Below are positions 1-8,113 of a stretch of DNA of 64,000 nt, piece after piece. Position 1 is the first letter of the stretch. Each line of letters opens with the position of its first letter. The position numbers and the translations under genes were made by a program. The notes beneath the pieces were generated by a model. That model did no database searches, was not told where the DNA came from, and worked only from the letters and a program-made list of their open reading frames with translations. This stretch comes from an uncultured Clostridia bacterium (GTDB taxonomy: Bacteria > Bacillota > Clostridia > Lachnospirales > Anaerotignaceae), in the NCBI GenBank assembly GCA_910583755.1, contig CAJTZO010000007.1:1-64000 (forward strand). Direction: 5' to 3'.

Positions 1-105
1 TAGCGTTTTTCCTTATAAAATCAATCTTTTTAGCGAAACGTTAGTTTCGCATTAAAGTTCTTTGAGGAGTATGGGGGCTAGCACTCAAGGTTTTTTAACA
101 ATCTG
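1..105 (-). repeat. Hairpin-string repeat, copy A (cut by window edge)
   Basis: This is the end of an interspersed repeat that also occurs at 12006, 35030 and 47845, in the same orientation as the 47845 copy. Visible parts are the GGAAAAAC-type hairpin remnant at the very start, the gcgaaacgttagtttcgc hairpin (about 33-50), a decayed TTGAGGGC/GCCCTCAA hairpin (about 62-89) and the terminal repeat ttttttaacaatctg ending at 105. The rest lies left of the window. It directly adjoins a 16-bp-stem palindrome at 101-138, as other copies adjoin palindromes. No coding capacity is seen. Confidence 0.75.
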
Positions 106-138
106 AAATCCTTATGTTTTTACATAAGGATTTCAGAT
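101..138. repeat. Strong hairpin downstream of mglC, adjoining repeat copy A
   Basis: ATCTGAAATCCTTATG (101-116) and its exact reverse complement (123-138) are separated by a 6-nt loop. It lies just past the mglC stop and could end or protect the mgl transcript. On the minus strand the hairpin is not followed by a good T-run, so it is not a textbook intrinsic terminator. It also matches the pattern of palindromes bordering the repeat family. Confidence 0.7.
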
Positions 139-147
139 AAGAAAAAT

Positions 148-1416
148 TTATTTTTTTCTATATTTAGAAAGGTCAAGGGCTACCGCAATTGCAATAATAA
201 TTCCCTTAATGACTTGCTGCCACATTGCACTGATGCCTATAAACTGCAAACCATATTGTATAATGGTAAAAATCAATACTCCTGTTATAATACCTGAAAC
301 CTTACCAACACCACCATTTAAGGATACACCACCTACAACGCAGGCTGCAATGGCATCCAATTCGTAGCCAACACCATAGTTATTTGTTGCGCCAGCAGTT
401 CTTGCAGCTTCTAATACACCACCTACACCATATAATGCAGATGCCAAAATAAAGATACAAAGAATGGTTTTAAATACATTAATACCAGATACAACGGCTG
501 CTTCTCGATTACCGCCTATTGCATAAACGTTCTTACCAAATACAGTTTTATTTAGTACAAACCATATTGCGATAACAAAAATTAAGGCGATAGGGATTAG
601 AATAGGAATACCATTAATGGCTGCTAATTCATCTTGAAAAAATCTTTTTTGTCCCCACCAAATAAAATCAGGTCTGATACCACCAATAGGTTGTGAGTGA
701 TTTGGAGGTAAGTCAAAGTATAAAGAACAAGCACCATAAATAATAACTTGTACTGCCAATGTTGCAATAAATGGGTGCATATCAAATTTTGCTACTAAAA
801 ATCCATTCAGCAATCCAAAAAGCATACAGACTGCTATTGCGATAAGAACAGGTACAATAACTGGAACCTGTGGTAAATCTGGGAAAAATCGATTCGGATA
901 CTCTGGATTTTGCAACATAGAAGCAGAAATAACCGCTGCCAAACCGACCATACGGCAAGCAGAAAGGTCTGTACCTGCAATTAATAAAGTAAAACAAATA
1001 CCTAATGCAATTATCATTCTAGGAGATGCTTGCGCTAAAATATCTATAAGCACACGTCCTTGCATAAATCTATGTTGTTTCATCGCTATCACAATAACCA
1101 TAATAACAAGTGCTAATATAATACCATTATTTAATAAAAATTCTTTCATTGCTTTTGGGGAAGTATCCATCAGTGTTTCTGTATCCCCTGCATATCTTCT
1201 CCATTTTAGTACACTGAATATAGTAATAAAAATTCCTAATATTAAAATAAACCAAGGCAAATCATAAATTTCTTTCCAAAAACCATTTAATCCACTGGAC
1301 TCTTTTATTGCATTTTTTATTAAAATGAAAGCTAAACCCAATATGGAAATAGCCGCACCAACAATACTCATTGTCAACCCAAACCGTTCACAAGTTAATT
1401 GTTTTTCTTTATTCAT
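148..1416 (-). CDS. mglC: Galactose/methyl-galactoside ABC transporter permease MglC
   Basis: Membrane permease of a sugar ABC importer of the RbsC/MglC (BPD_transp_2) family, 422 residues. It has about ten hydrophobic segments, the family stretch GTDLSACRMVGLAAVISASM (about residues 147-166) and the conserved C-terminal part with ACVVGGVSLNGGVGKVSG (about 360-377), which is the coupling region to the ATPase. It is longer than E. coli MglC (about 336), with an extra N-terminal hydrophobic region. The ATG is preceded by GAGGGGTG. It is last in the minus-strand order mglB-mglA-mglC, 20 bp after mglA. Galactose rather than ribose or another sugar is inferred from the neighbouring galK and the MglB-type binding protein. 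Confidence 0.9.
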   Translation of the reverse strand: MNKEKQLTCERFGLTMSIVGAAISILGLAFILIKNAIKESSGLNGFWKEIYDLPWFILILGIFITIFSVLKWRRYAGDTETLMDTSPKAMKEFLLNNGIILALVIMVIVIAMKQHRFMQGRVLIDILAQASPRMIIALGICFTLLIAGTDLSACRMVGLAAVISASMLQNPEYPNRFFPDLPQVPVIVPVLIAIAVCMLFGLLNGFLVAKFDMHPFIATLAVQVIIYGACSLYFDLPPNHSQPIGGIRPDFIWWGQKRFFQDELAAINGIPILIPIALIFVIAIWFVLNKTVFGKNVYAIGGNREAAVVSGINVFKTILCIFILASALYGVGGVLEAARTAGATNNYGVGYELDAIAACVVGGVSLNGGVGKVSGIITGVLIFTIIQYGLQFIGISAMWQQVIKGIIIAIAVALDLSKYRKK

Positions 1417-1436
1417 AGTTCACCCCTCGCTTTCTA

Positions 1437-2936
1437 TTACAAATATGCTGTTGCTAACCGCATAACTTCTACTTGTTCCGCTTGCTCTTTGTCCAAAATA
1501 CCTGCTAAATGTCCGTCACTCATGACCATAACTCTATCACTCATGCCTAAAAGTTCGGGCATTTCAGAGGAAATCATAATAATTGCTTTTCCTTCTGCTG
1601 CAAGTGACTGCATAATGGTGTAAATTTCATATTTTGCACCAACATCAATTCCACGGGTAGGCTCGTCCAATATCAATATATCAGGTGTTGTTAACAGCCA
1701 TCTTGCAAAAAGTACTTTCTGTTGATTTCCACCAGAAAGATTTTGGATTAAGGCTTCCATATTAGGTGTTTTCGTATTTAATTTTTTGTTTTCTTCAGCT
1801 GCAATATTTCTTCTTTTTCCATTATTCAATACACCACCAGAAGCAAATTTCTTTTCACTTGCAATAATGGTATTATCTGTAATAGAAAGCACACCAAAGA
1901 TACCAGTAGCACGTCTTTCCTCTGTCAACAATCCAATTTTATGATTTTTTGCATCTGCGACATTTTTTGCTTGATATGATTGTCCATGAATGGTAATAGT
2001 ACCAGAAGCAATCCCCCTTAATCCAAAAATTGCTTCTACAAGTTCTGTTCTTTGTGCTCCTACTAATCCACCTAAACCCAAGATTTCTCCCTTATGTAAG
2101 TCAAATGTGATATCTTTAAAAGAACGTGGGTCTGTTGCAGTCAGGTTTCTGACTTCCATAATGGTTTCTGTACTTGTTTGATACATCTTAGGTGGAAAAC
2201 GGTTTGTCATGTCTCGACCAACCATTCGATTAATGATTAAATCCGTTGTTAACTCACTGGCTGGCCATGTTCCAACGTAAGTACCATCTCTCATAATGGT
2301 TACTTCATCTGATATTTTTAATATTTCTTCCATTTTATGGGATATATAGATAATAGAACGTCCTTCTGACTTTAATTGTGCAATAATCTTAAACAAATGT
2401 TCTACTTCGTTATCTGTTAATGAGGAGGTTGGTTCATCCATAATAATAATTTTAGAATCATAGCTGACTGCTTTTGCGATTTCAACAAGCTGTAATTGTG
2501 ATGCAGACAAAGTTCCTGCTAAGACAGATGGGTTAATATCTAAATCAATTTTTTGAAACAAATCTTTTGTCATTTGAAACATTTTTTTATGGTCGACCAT
2601 AATACCCGCCTTCATGGGAAACCTGCCTAGCCAAATGTTTTCCATAACAGGGCGGAATGAAATGGGGTGTAATTCTTGATGAATCATAGAAACACCTAAA
2701 TCTAATGCCATTTTAGAGCTATTGATAGATTCTTTTTTTCCATCTAATATAATTTCGCCCTCATCTTCATGGTAGATGCCAAAAAGACATTTCATCAATG
2801 TAGATTTTCCTGCACCATTTTCGCCCATCAAAGCATGAACAGTACCCGGACGTACTTTTAAAGTAACTTTATCCAATGCTTTTACACCCGGAAAGAATTT
2901 AGAAATACCATTCATTTCTAATACATATTCACTCAT
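1437..2936 (-). CDS. mglA: Galactose/methyl-galactoside import ATPase MglA (two ABC domains)
   Basis: Cytoplasmic ATPase driving sugar uptake with MglB and MglC; 499 residues, the normal length for MglA/RbsA. The first nucleotide-binding domain has Walker A GENGAGKST (about 38-46) and Walker B IIIMDEPTSS. The second has the degenerate P-loop typical of this subfamily (GLGGLVGAQRTE), an intact signature LSGGNQQK and ILILDEPTRGIDVGAK. The start is supported by AAAGGAGG upstream of the ATG. A strong hairpin lies between mglB and mglA and probably lets mglB mRNA accumulate above the membrane components. Confidence 0.93.
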   Translation of the reverse strand: MSEYVLEMNGISKFFPGVKALDKVTLKVRPGTVHALMGENGAGKSTLMKCLFGIYHEDEGEIILDGKKESINSSKMALDLGVSMIHQELHPISFRPVMENIWLGRFPMKAGIMVDHKKMFQMTKDLFQKIDLDINPSVLAGTLSASQLQLVEIAKAVSYDSKIIIMDEPTSSLTDNEVEHLFKIIAQLKSEGRSIIYISHKMEEILKISDEVTIMRDGTYVGTWPASELTTDLIINRMVGRDMTNRFPPKMYQTSTETIMEVRNLTATDPRSFKDITFDLHKGEILGLGGLVGAQRTELVEAIFGLRGIASGTITIHGQSYQAKNVADAKNHKIGLLTEERRATGIFGVLSITDNTIIASEKKFASGGVLNNGKRRNIAAEENKKLNTKTPNMEALIQNLSGGNQQKVLFARWLLTTPDILILDEPTRGIDVGAKYEIYTIMQSLAAEGKAIIMISSEMPELLGMSDRVMVMSDGHLAGILDKEQAEQVEVMRLATAYL

Positions 2937-3011
2937 AGTTTTACCTCCTTTTCTACTTTATTGATTGAGAAATGGATAAAATTAATGTTTTAAGGAAATG
3001 ATAGATAAAAT

Positions 3012-3039
3012 AGAACGGAAAAGTACCCTTTTCCGTTCT
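3012..3039 (-). promoter_or_regulatory. Intercistronic hairpin between mglB and mglA
   Basis: AGAACGGAAAAG (3012-3023) and CTTTTCCGTTCT (3028-3039) form a perfect 12-bp stem with a 4-nt loop in the 130-bp gap between mglB and mglA. There is no T-run long enough for full termination. Stem-loops at this place in binding-protein operons commonly stabilise the upstream message or cause partial termination, so more binding protein than ATPase/permease is made. That role is inferred here. Confidence 0.65.
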
Positions 3040-3066
3040 GTCATAGCTACTTATTTACTTAAATTA

Positions 3067-4161
3067 TTATTGAAAATCTTTATAATTTTCGGCTGTAATT
3101 TTTACATATGGTATCCAAACATATTTACCATCTGTAATTTCATATCCAACATTGTCTTCTGTGATTTCTTCTCCTGCTGCTGCCATTGCTGCAATGTTTG
3201 TAGTAGCAATTCCTTGATTTTCTGCGTCATTTAATACTGTTCCTAATAAAGAACCATTTGCCATTGCTTCCAAAGCAGGAGCAGTTGCGTCAACACCTAC
3301 AACTGGTACAAATTTAGATGGGTCACCTGTATTATAACCATTTGCTTTTAAAGACTCAATTACACCAAGTGCCATATCATCATTGTTACAAAGAACTGCT
3401 TCGATTGTTTCAATTCCCTGTGATGTAATAAAAGCATTCATAAGTTCTGTTGCTTGTACCTTATTCCACATAGCAGTGTCATTTCCGATTTCTTCTACTT
3501 CAATACCAGCATCCTGCAATGCTTTTACAGAATATTCTGTTCTTAATGTTGCATCTTGATGTCCTGGCTCACCTGTTACCATAATATATTGTAATTTGCC
3601 ATCTCCATTTTTGTCTGCTGTTTCTTTGTTTGCATTCCAATAGTCTGCAATAATTTCTCCGGACATTGTACCAGACTCTTCTGCTCTTGCACCAACATAC
3701 CATACTTTATCATAGCTTTGCATTACATCAGGTTCTGGTTCTCTGTTTAAAAATACAATAGGTAAGCTTGCTGCAGATGCTTTTTCTACCAATGGACCTG
3801 CTGCAGTACGGTCAACAGGGTTAACTGCTAATGCTGTCATACCCTTTGTAATAAAAGTATCTACTTGGTCATTTTGAGTAGCTTGTCTATTTACAGAGTC
3901 AACCATTTCAATTTTAGCACCTAAAGTATCCGCCTGTGCTTGCATATTGTTTCTAACACCTGTCATAAATGTATCATCAAATTTATAAATACAAACACCG
4001 ATTTCTACATTAGACATGTCAACAGATGCATCACCTTCTGTTTCTTGTCCATCTTCTGCTGGAGTTGGAGCTGGAGCATCACTTCCACCGCCGCCACAGC
4101 CTACCATAGCGCCCATTGTCATCATAGAAGCCATCATTAATGCAAATAATCTTTTTTTCAT
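3067..4161 (-). CDS. mglB: Galactose/glucose-binding lipoprotein MglB
   Basis: Extracytoplasmic sugar-binding lipoprotein of the periplasmic binding protein type-1 family, 364 residues. The signal peptide starts MKKRLFALMM and ends in a lipobox AMVGC (lipidated Cys at residue 22), followed by a Gly/Pro/Ala/Glu linker. The family core begins NVEIGVCIYKFDDTFM, and ligand-site segments such as FLNREPEP and AVLCNNDDMALG are visible. The start has AGGGAGG before the ATG. It is the first gene of the mglBAC operon, divergent from galK, which fits galactose uptake followed by phosphorylation. Confidence 0.92.
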   Translation of the reverse strand: MKKRLFALMMASMMTMGAMVGCGGGGSDAPAPTPAEDGQETEGDASVDMSNVEIGVCIYKFDDTFMTGVRNNMQAQADTLGAKIEMVDSVNRQATQNDQVDTFITKGMTALAVNPVDRTAAGPLVEKASAASLPIVFLNREPEPDVMQSYDKVWYVGARAEESGTMSGEIIADYWNANKETADKNGDGKLQYIMVTGEPGHQDATLRTEYSVKALQDAGIEVEEIGNDTAMWNKVQATELMNAFITSQGIETIEAVLCNNDDMALGVIESLKANGYNTGDPSKFVPVVGVDATAPALEAMANGSLLGTVLNDAENQGIATTNIAAMAAAGEEITEDNVGYEITDGKYVWIPYVKITAENYKDFQ

Positions 4162-4204
4162 TTTTTAAAACCTCCCTTAAAAACGTAGCATTGTTTTTTC
4201 ACTC

Positions 4205-4224
4205 TTTCAGAATTAATTCTGAAA
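4205..4224. promoter_or_regulatory. Perfect 20-bp palindrome in the mglB 5' region (candidate operator)
   Basis: TTTCAGAATTAATTCTGAAA is a perfect palindrome. It lies just downstream of the likely mglB -10 and upstream of the mglB Shine-Dalgarno sequence, where a repressor would block transcription. No sugar-responsive regulator gene is inside the window, so the binding protein is unknown. Confidence 0.5.
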
Positions 4225-4241
4225 TTTTACTTCGTGCATTT

Positions 4242-4270
4242 ATTATAAATGGACAAATTAGCAAAAACAA
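4242..4270 (-). promoter_or_regulatory. Likely mglBAC promoter
   Basis: On the minus strand TTGTTT (4270-4265), a 17-bp spacer and a perfect TATAAT (4247-4242) form a vegetative-type promoter about 80 bp upstream of mglB. Confidence 0.5.
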
Positions 4271-4368
4271 TATAATTTTCTTTGCTTTAGTATAAAAATT
4301 CTCTGTATTTTTACTATATTCTGACAAAAAATAACAAAAAAATGATGAAATTTATGTTATTTTTACAT

Positions 4369-4388
4369 AATGATATCAGAATATCATT
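4369..4388. promoter_or_regulatory. Inverted repeat upstream of galK (candidate operator)
   Basis: AATGATAT, a 4-nt spacer and ATATCATT form an 8-bp inverted repeat about 55 bp upstream of the galK -35. It sits in the mglB/galK divergent region and differs in sequence from the 4205-4224 palindrome. A role as a second regulator site is a guess. Confidence 0.3.
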
Positions 4389-4440
4389 GTATAATTTTCC
4401 GTTTATAGTGTTAGAATGTTATGATTTTATCATTCTGTTA

Positions 4441-4468
4441 TTGACAAAAAATAATATGTTATTATGAT
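4441..4468 (+). promoter_or_regulatory. galK promoter
   Basis: TTGACA (4441-4446), a 16-bp spacer and TATGAT (4463-4468), about 55 bp upstream of the galK start. Confidence 0.6.
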
Positions 4469-4522
4469 AAATATAGTAAATAAAATAATATTATTTTCAC
4501 TATTGAAAGGAGGATTTTGGGA

Positions 4523-5800
4523 ATGAATATCAAGCAAAAATTAGAAAAAAATATTTGTTCAGAACAAATAAAACAGCTTTACATCACGGATGAACAGGGC
4601 AGCAAAAAATACATAGATAGATTTCTTCATTTGATTGAAACATATGGCACTGTTTTTCATGATGATATAGAGGGAATCCGTTTATTTTCTGCACCTGGTC
4701 GTACAGAAATAGGAGGCAATCACACAGACCATCAAAAAGGGCATGTATTAGCTGCTGGTGTTAACTTAGATATTATTGCAGCAGTAAAAGCAAATGATAG
4801 TGATATTATCCAAGTACAAAGTGATGGATATAAAATGATTACCGTTGATTTAAAACAATTAAAACCAAACGAAAGTGAAGAAGGAACAACACTTTCGTTA
4901 ATTCGTGGAATTGCAGCCTATTTTATAGATATGGGTTACCCTGTAAAAGGATTTAATGCTGTTATGACTTCTAGTGTTTTAAAAGGTTCTGGACTTTCTT
5001 CTTCCGCTGCTTTTGAAGTATTGATAGGAACCATCATAAATGGATTATATTGTGATAATAAAGAAAGTGCCGTTAAAATTGCACAAATTGGACAATATGC
5101 AGAAAATGTATATTTTGGAAAACCATGCGGTTTAATGGACCAAACAGCATCTTCTGTTGGTAGTTTTGTGGCTATTGATTTTAAAGATACAGAACATCCT
5201 GTTGTAGAGCAGATTCCATTTGATTTTAAATCTGTTCATCATGCCCTTTGTATTGTAGATACTGGCGGAAATCATGCTGATTTAACACCAGACTATGCTG
5301 CTGTAACATCAGAAATGAAATCAATCGCTGCTTATTTTGGTAAAACAGTGCTTTCCGAATTATCGGAACAAGATATTTATAACAATATATCTGCACTTCG
5401 TCAAAAATGTGGTGATAGAGCCGTTTTACGTGCAATTCATTTTTTTGCAGATGACAAAAAAGCAGTGCAAGAAGCAAAAGCACTAAAAAATAATGATTTT
5501 GAAACATTTAAACAATTAATTATGGCATCTGGTCATTCTTCCTTTACCTGCTTGCAAAATGTATATTCTACTTCAAATCCACAAGAGCAGGGATTGAGTT
5601 TGGCTTTGGCTTTGTGTCAAAAAATATTGGGAAATCAAGGTGCTTATCGTGTACATGGTGGTGGGTTTGCTGGTACAATACAAGCATTTGTTCCTATAGA
5701 ATTGTTGGATACTTTCCATACAGAAATGGAATCTGCTTTTGGAAAAGGAAATTGTCATGTACTTTCTATTCGTCCTGTGGGTGGTGTAGAAATAAAATAA
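4523..5800 (+). CDS. galK: Galactokinase
   Basis: GHMP-family kinase that phosphorylates alpha-D-galactose to galactose 1-phosphate with ATP, the first step of the Leloir pathway, in the cytoplasm. Visible are the galactokinase signature GRTEIGGNHTDHQKG (about residues 54-68), the ATP-loop motif GSGLSSSAAFE (about 152-162) and the C-terminal GGGFAGTIQAFVP motif. I chose ATG 4523 (425 residues) instead of the in-frame TTG at 4517, because AGGAGG at 4509-4514 is 8 nt from the ATG. It is divergent from mglBAC. galT and galE are not in the window. Confidence 0.95.
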   Translation: MNIKQKLEKNICSEQIKQLYITDEQGSKKYIDRFLHLIETYGTVFHDDIEGIRLFSAPGRTEIGGNHTDHQKGHVLAAGVNLDIIAAVKANDSDIIQVQSDGYKMITVDLKQLKPNESEEGTTLSLIRGIAAYFIDMGYPVKGFNAVMTSSVLKGSGLSSSAAFEVLIGTIINGLYCDNKESAVKIAQIGQYAENVYFGKPCGLMDQTASSVGSFVAIDFKDTEHPVVEQIPFDFKSVHHALCIVDTGGNHADLTPDYAAVTSEMKSIAAYFGKTVLSELSEQDIYNNISALRQKCGDRAVLRAIHFFADDKKAVQEAKALKNNDFETFKQLIMASGHSSFTCLQNVYSTSNPQEQGLSLALALCQKILGNQGAYRVHGGGFAGTIQAFVPIELLDTFHTEMESAFGKGNCHVLSIRPVGGVEIK

Positions 5801-5814
5801 AAGAACCTTAAGAA

Positions 5815-6010
5815 TTTTGTTATCAAACTTTTGTGGAGAAACTAGTGTTTTTCTTTATAAAATTAATATTTTTAAGGAAATGGAGTTTTTCATAAGAGTT
5901 TTTTGGTTAAGATAAAGAAATAAAGTTTGATTTGCCGAATGTCCAATGAGCATTTAGCAATGACTAGAACGAAGTATAAACTGAAATTTTGAAGTTTTTT
6001 GACAATTCCT
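5815..6010. repeat. Decayed relative of the hairpin-string repeat (copy F)
   Basis: The galK-murC gap carries gaaactagtgtttttctt, ttttaaggaaatggagtttttc and ataagagttttttgg in the same order as the complete copy at 12006. It then has a segment (about 5945-6000: tgactagaacgaagtataaa) resembling the middle of the short variant at 7566. This looks like an old, degraded copy. Terminal repeats are barely recognisable, so limits are approximate. Confidence 0.45.
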
Positions 6011-6071
6011 ACTTTTTTATAACAAAAAAGTAATTCTTTTTTAATTTTTTTTGTATATTTATTCCACAAAG

Positions 6072-6104
6072 TTATCCACAGCCTGTGGATAACTTTGTGG
6101 ATAA
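6072..6104. other. Cluster of three perfect DnaA boxes
   Basis: TTATCCACA occurs at 6072-6080 on the plus strand and, as TGTGGATAA, at 6084-6092 and 6096-6104, each shifted by exactly 12 bp. The first two form a near-perfect palindrome (AAAGTTATCCACAG and its complement). A very AT-rich tract (about 6010-6065) lies immediately to the left. The block is directly downstream of murC. It could be a DnaA-binding or titration site, part of an origin region, or coincidentally the murC 3' hairpin. Confidence 0.7.
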
Positions 6105-6114
6105 CTGATAAATT

Positions 6115-7494
6115 TTATGCATTTAAAAAAGCTTCCCCTATATGGTATACATCTCCTGCACCTATGGTCAATATTAAATCACCCACTTGACAATGTGCTT
6201 TTAAGTATTCTGTAATCTGTTCAAAGTCACCACAATAAACGGCATTTTTATGATGTTCTTTTATTTTTTCCACAAGCTGCTGTGACGTTACAAGGCCAGT
6301 ATCTTTTTCTCTTGCAGCATAAATATCTGCGATAATAATAACATCTGCATCGGTAAAGGCTTTTGCAAAAGAATCAAAGAGTGTTTTAGTACGGGAATAC
6401 GTATGAGGCTGAAAGACGCAATAAGTAGTATGATGCTGAATTTTTTTAGCGGCTGCTAAGGTTGCTTTAATTTCTGTAGGGTGGTGTGCATAATCGTCAA
6501 TAACAAGAACACCATTTTTTTCTCCCTTTCTTTCAAAACGTCTTTGTGTCCCATGAAATTGTTCTAATCCTTTGATAATATCCTTGATTGGTAAAGAAAG
6601 TGTATATGCTACTGCAAATGCAGAAAGCGCATTTGTAATATTGTGGTCACCTGGAATATGGAGATGAACACGACCCAATAAATTATGATGATAAAGTACA
6701 TCAAAACTATTTCTGCCATCTGACTCATGGATAATATTAATGGCTTTCCAATCTGCTTCTCCTTCTAGGTCAACAGTCTCTACATGACAATCTAAATTGG
6801 CTGTAATTTCTTCTAAGTGTGGAATCGCATGATTTACTATTAAGGTGCCATTTGGTGCAATATTTTGTGCAAATTTATGGAAAGATGTTCTAATATTTTC
6901 TAGGTTTTTAAAATAATCTAAATGGTCTGCTTCAATGTTTAAAATAACACCAATCAAAGGATGAAATTGTAAAAAACTATCAAAGTATTCACAAGCTTCT
7001 GCTACAAAGTAAGAATTCCCACCTATTTTTGTATTACTATGAATGGTAGGTAAAATTCCACCTACTGTAATAGTAGGATTTACTTTGGCATAAAGCAAAA
7101 TATCTGATACCATACCTGTTGTCGTTGTTTTTCCATGTGTTCCTGCAATTGCAACAGAATAAGGATAATCTTCCATAATCATGCCTAAAAGTTGTGCTCT
7201 ATCTATCATAGTAATTGCCTTTTGCTTAGCAGCAATGAATTCTGGATTATCCTCCTTGATTGCTGCGGTGTAAACAACAAGATTAATATCATCTGTAATA
7301 TTTTCTGCTCTATGTCCAATATTAACGTGCACACCAATATTACGTAAATGTTCTGTTTCAGCAGATTCTTTCATATCTGTCCCTGCTACTGTAAACCCAT
7401 TAGAAAGCAATATTTCTGCTAAACCAGACATACTAATCCCGCCAATGCCAATAAAATATACAGATGGATATTGTTTTAAAAAGTCTTTTTTCAT
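6115..7494 (-). CDS. murC: UDP-N-acetylmuramate--L-alanine ligase
   Basis: Cytoplasmic Mur ligase adding L-alanine to UDP-MurNAc, the first amino-acid step of peptidoglycan stem peptide synthesis. It has the N-terminal Rossmann motif GIGGISMSGLAE, the ATP P-loop GTHGKTTTTG (about 108-117) and the Mur ligase C-terminal domain with DDYAHHPTEIKAT. The longest ORF starts at 7509. I prefer ATG 7494 (459 residues) because AGGCGG lies at good spacing before it and the sequence then begins MKKDFLKQYPSVYFIGIGG as in the family. It stands alone, with no other mur genes adjacent. Confidence 0.95.
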   Translation of the reverse strand: MKKDFLKQYPSVYFIGIGGISMSGLAEILLSNGFTVAGTDMKESAETEHLRNIGVHVNIGHRAENITDDINLVVYTAAIKEDNPEFIAAKQKAITMIDRAQLLGMIMEDYPYSVAIAGTHGKTTTTGMVSDILLYAKVNPTITVGGILPTIHSNTKIGGNSYFVAEACEYFDSFLQFHPLIGVILNIEADHLDYFKNLENIRTSFHKFAQNIAPNGTLIVNHAIPHLEEITANLDCHVETVDLEGEADWKAINIIHESDGRNSFDVLYHHNLLGRVHLHIPGDHNITNALSAFAVAYTLSLPIKDIIKGLEQFHGTQRRFERKGEKNGVLVIDDYAHHPTEIKATLAAAKKIQHHTTYCVFQPHTYSRTKTLFDSFAKAFTDADVIIIADIYAAREKDTGLVTSQQLVEKIKEHHKNAVYCGDFEQITEYLKAHCQVGDLILTIGAGDVYHIGEAFLNA

Positions 7495-7556
7495 TTTAAA
7501 CCGCCTCATTTTCTTTTTATAAATATTATGTTGAAAATAATAAAAAATATGTTTTT

Positions 7557-7671
7557 AATCTATTTCAGTTTGTCAAAAAACCTTGAAGGCTAACTGAATG
7601 TTCAGCGTCTACTGGAACGAAATGTAAACCGAAGTCCAAAAAGGAACTTTACTGACAGACTGAAATAGATT
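7557..7671. repeat. Short variant of the hairpin-string repeat (copy E)
   Basis: The core 7566-7662 begins cagtttgtcaaaaaacct and ends ttactgacagactg, the same termini as the long repeats, but the interior is only about 70 bp and mostly unrelated to them. The outer sequences aatctattt (7557-7565) and aaatagatt (7663-7671) extend the inverted repeat perfectly by 9 bp. It lies between divergent murC and glgC. A short element with the same ends and a different centre is typical of a non-autonomous family. Confidence 0.7.
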
Positions 7672-7679
7672 GTTCATAT

Positions 7680-7990
7680 ATTTGATTTATTATAGTACAG
7701 TCAAGGGGGAATGGCAATCTAAAAACAGTAAATGAAAAATAAAAAAAGATTAAAAAGTAGAAGTAAAAAATCTATTTTTTATCATTTTATAGATTTAAAA
7801 AAATAAAATATAGAATGGAAATTTATAACATATTAAAAATGAGTTGTTTATTTTGATAAAAAATATTTCATTTTTTGTTAAAGATATATAATTTTTTTTT
7901 AAAAATAAAATAAAAATTTCGTTTTTTACAAAATATATTAGCAAAAATTGTTAAAAAATCATTATTTTAATAAAAAAATTATTTGATATT
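7680..7990. other. AT-rich stretch without genes upstream of glgC
   Basis: The sequence is dominated by A and T runs, with no plausible ORF, no RNA gene signature and no clear riboswitch. It contains only short imperfect A/T inverted repeats. I see nothing further in it. Confidence 0.6.
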
Positions 7991-8018
7991 TTACAATGAA
8001 TAAAAGATGTGCTATAAT
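7991..8018 (+). promoter_or_regulatory. glgCD promoter
   Basis: TTACAA (7991-7996), a 16-bp spacer and perfect TATAAT (8013-8018), giving a leader of about 90 nt before glgC. Confidence 0.55.
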
Positions 8019-8113
8019 ATGATTATACAATAATCATTTTGTATAGATAAGTTTTATCTGTGCCGAATGCTTGTCTCAGTTTTATAAATTACAAAGTATT
8101 GGGGGTATAAGAC

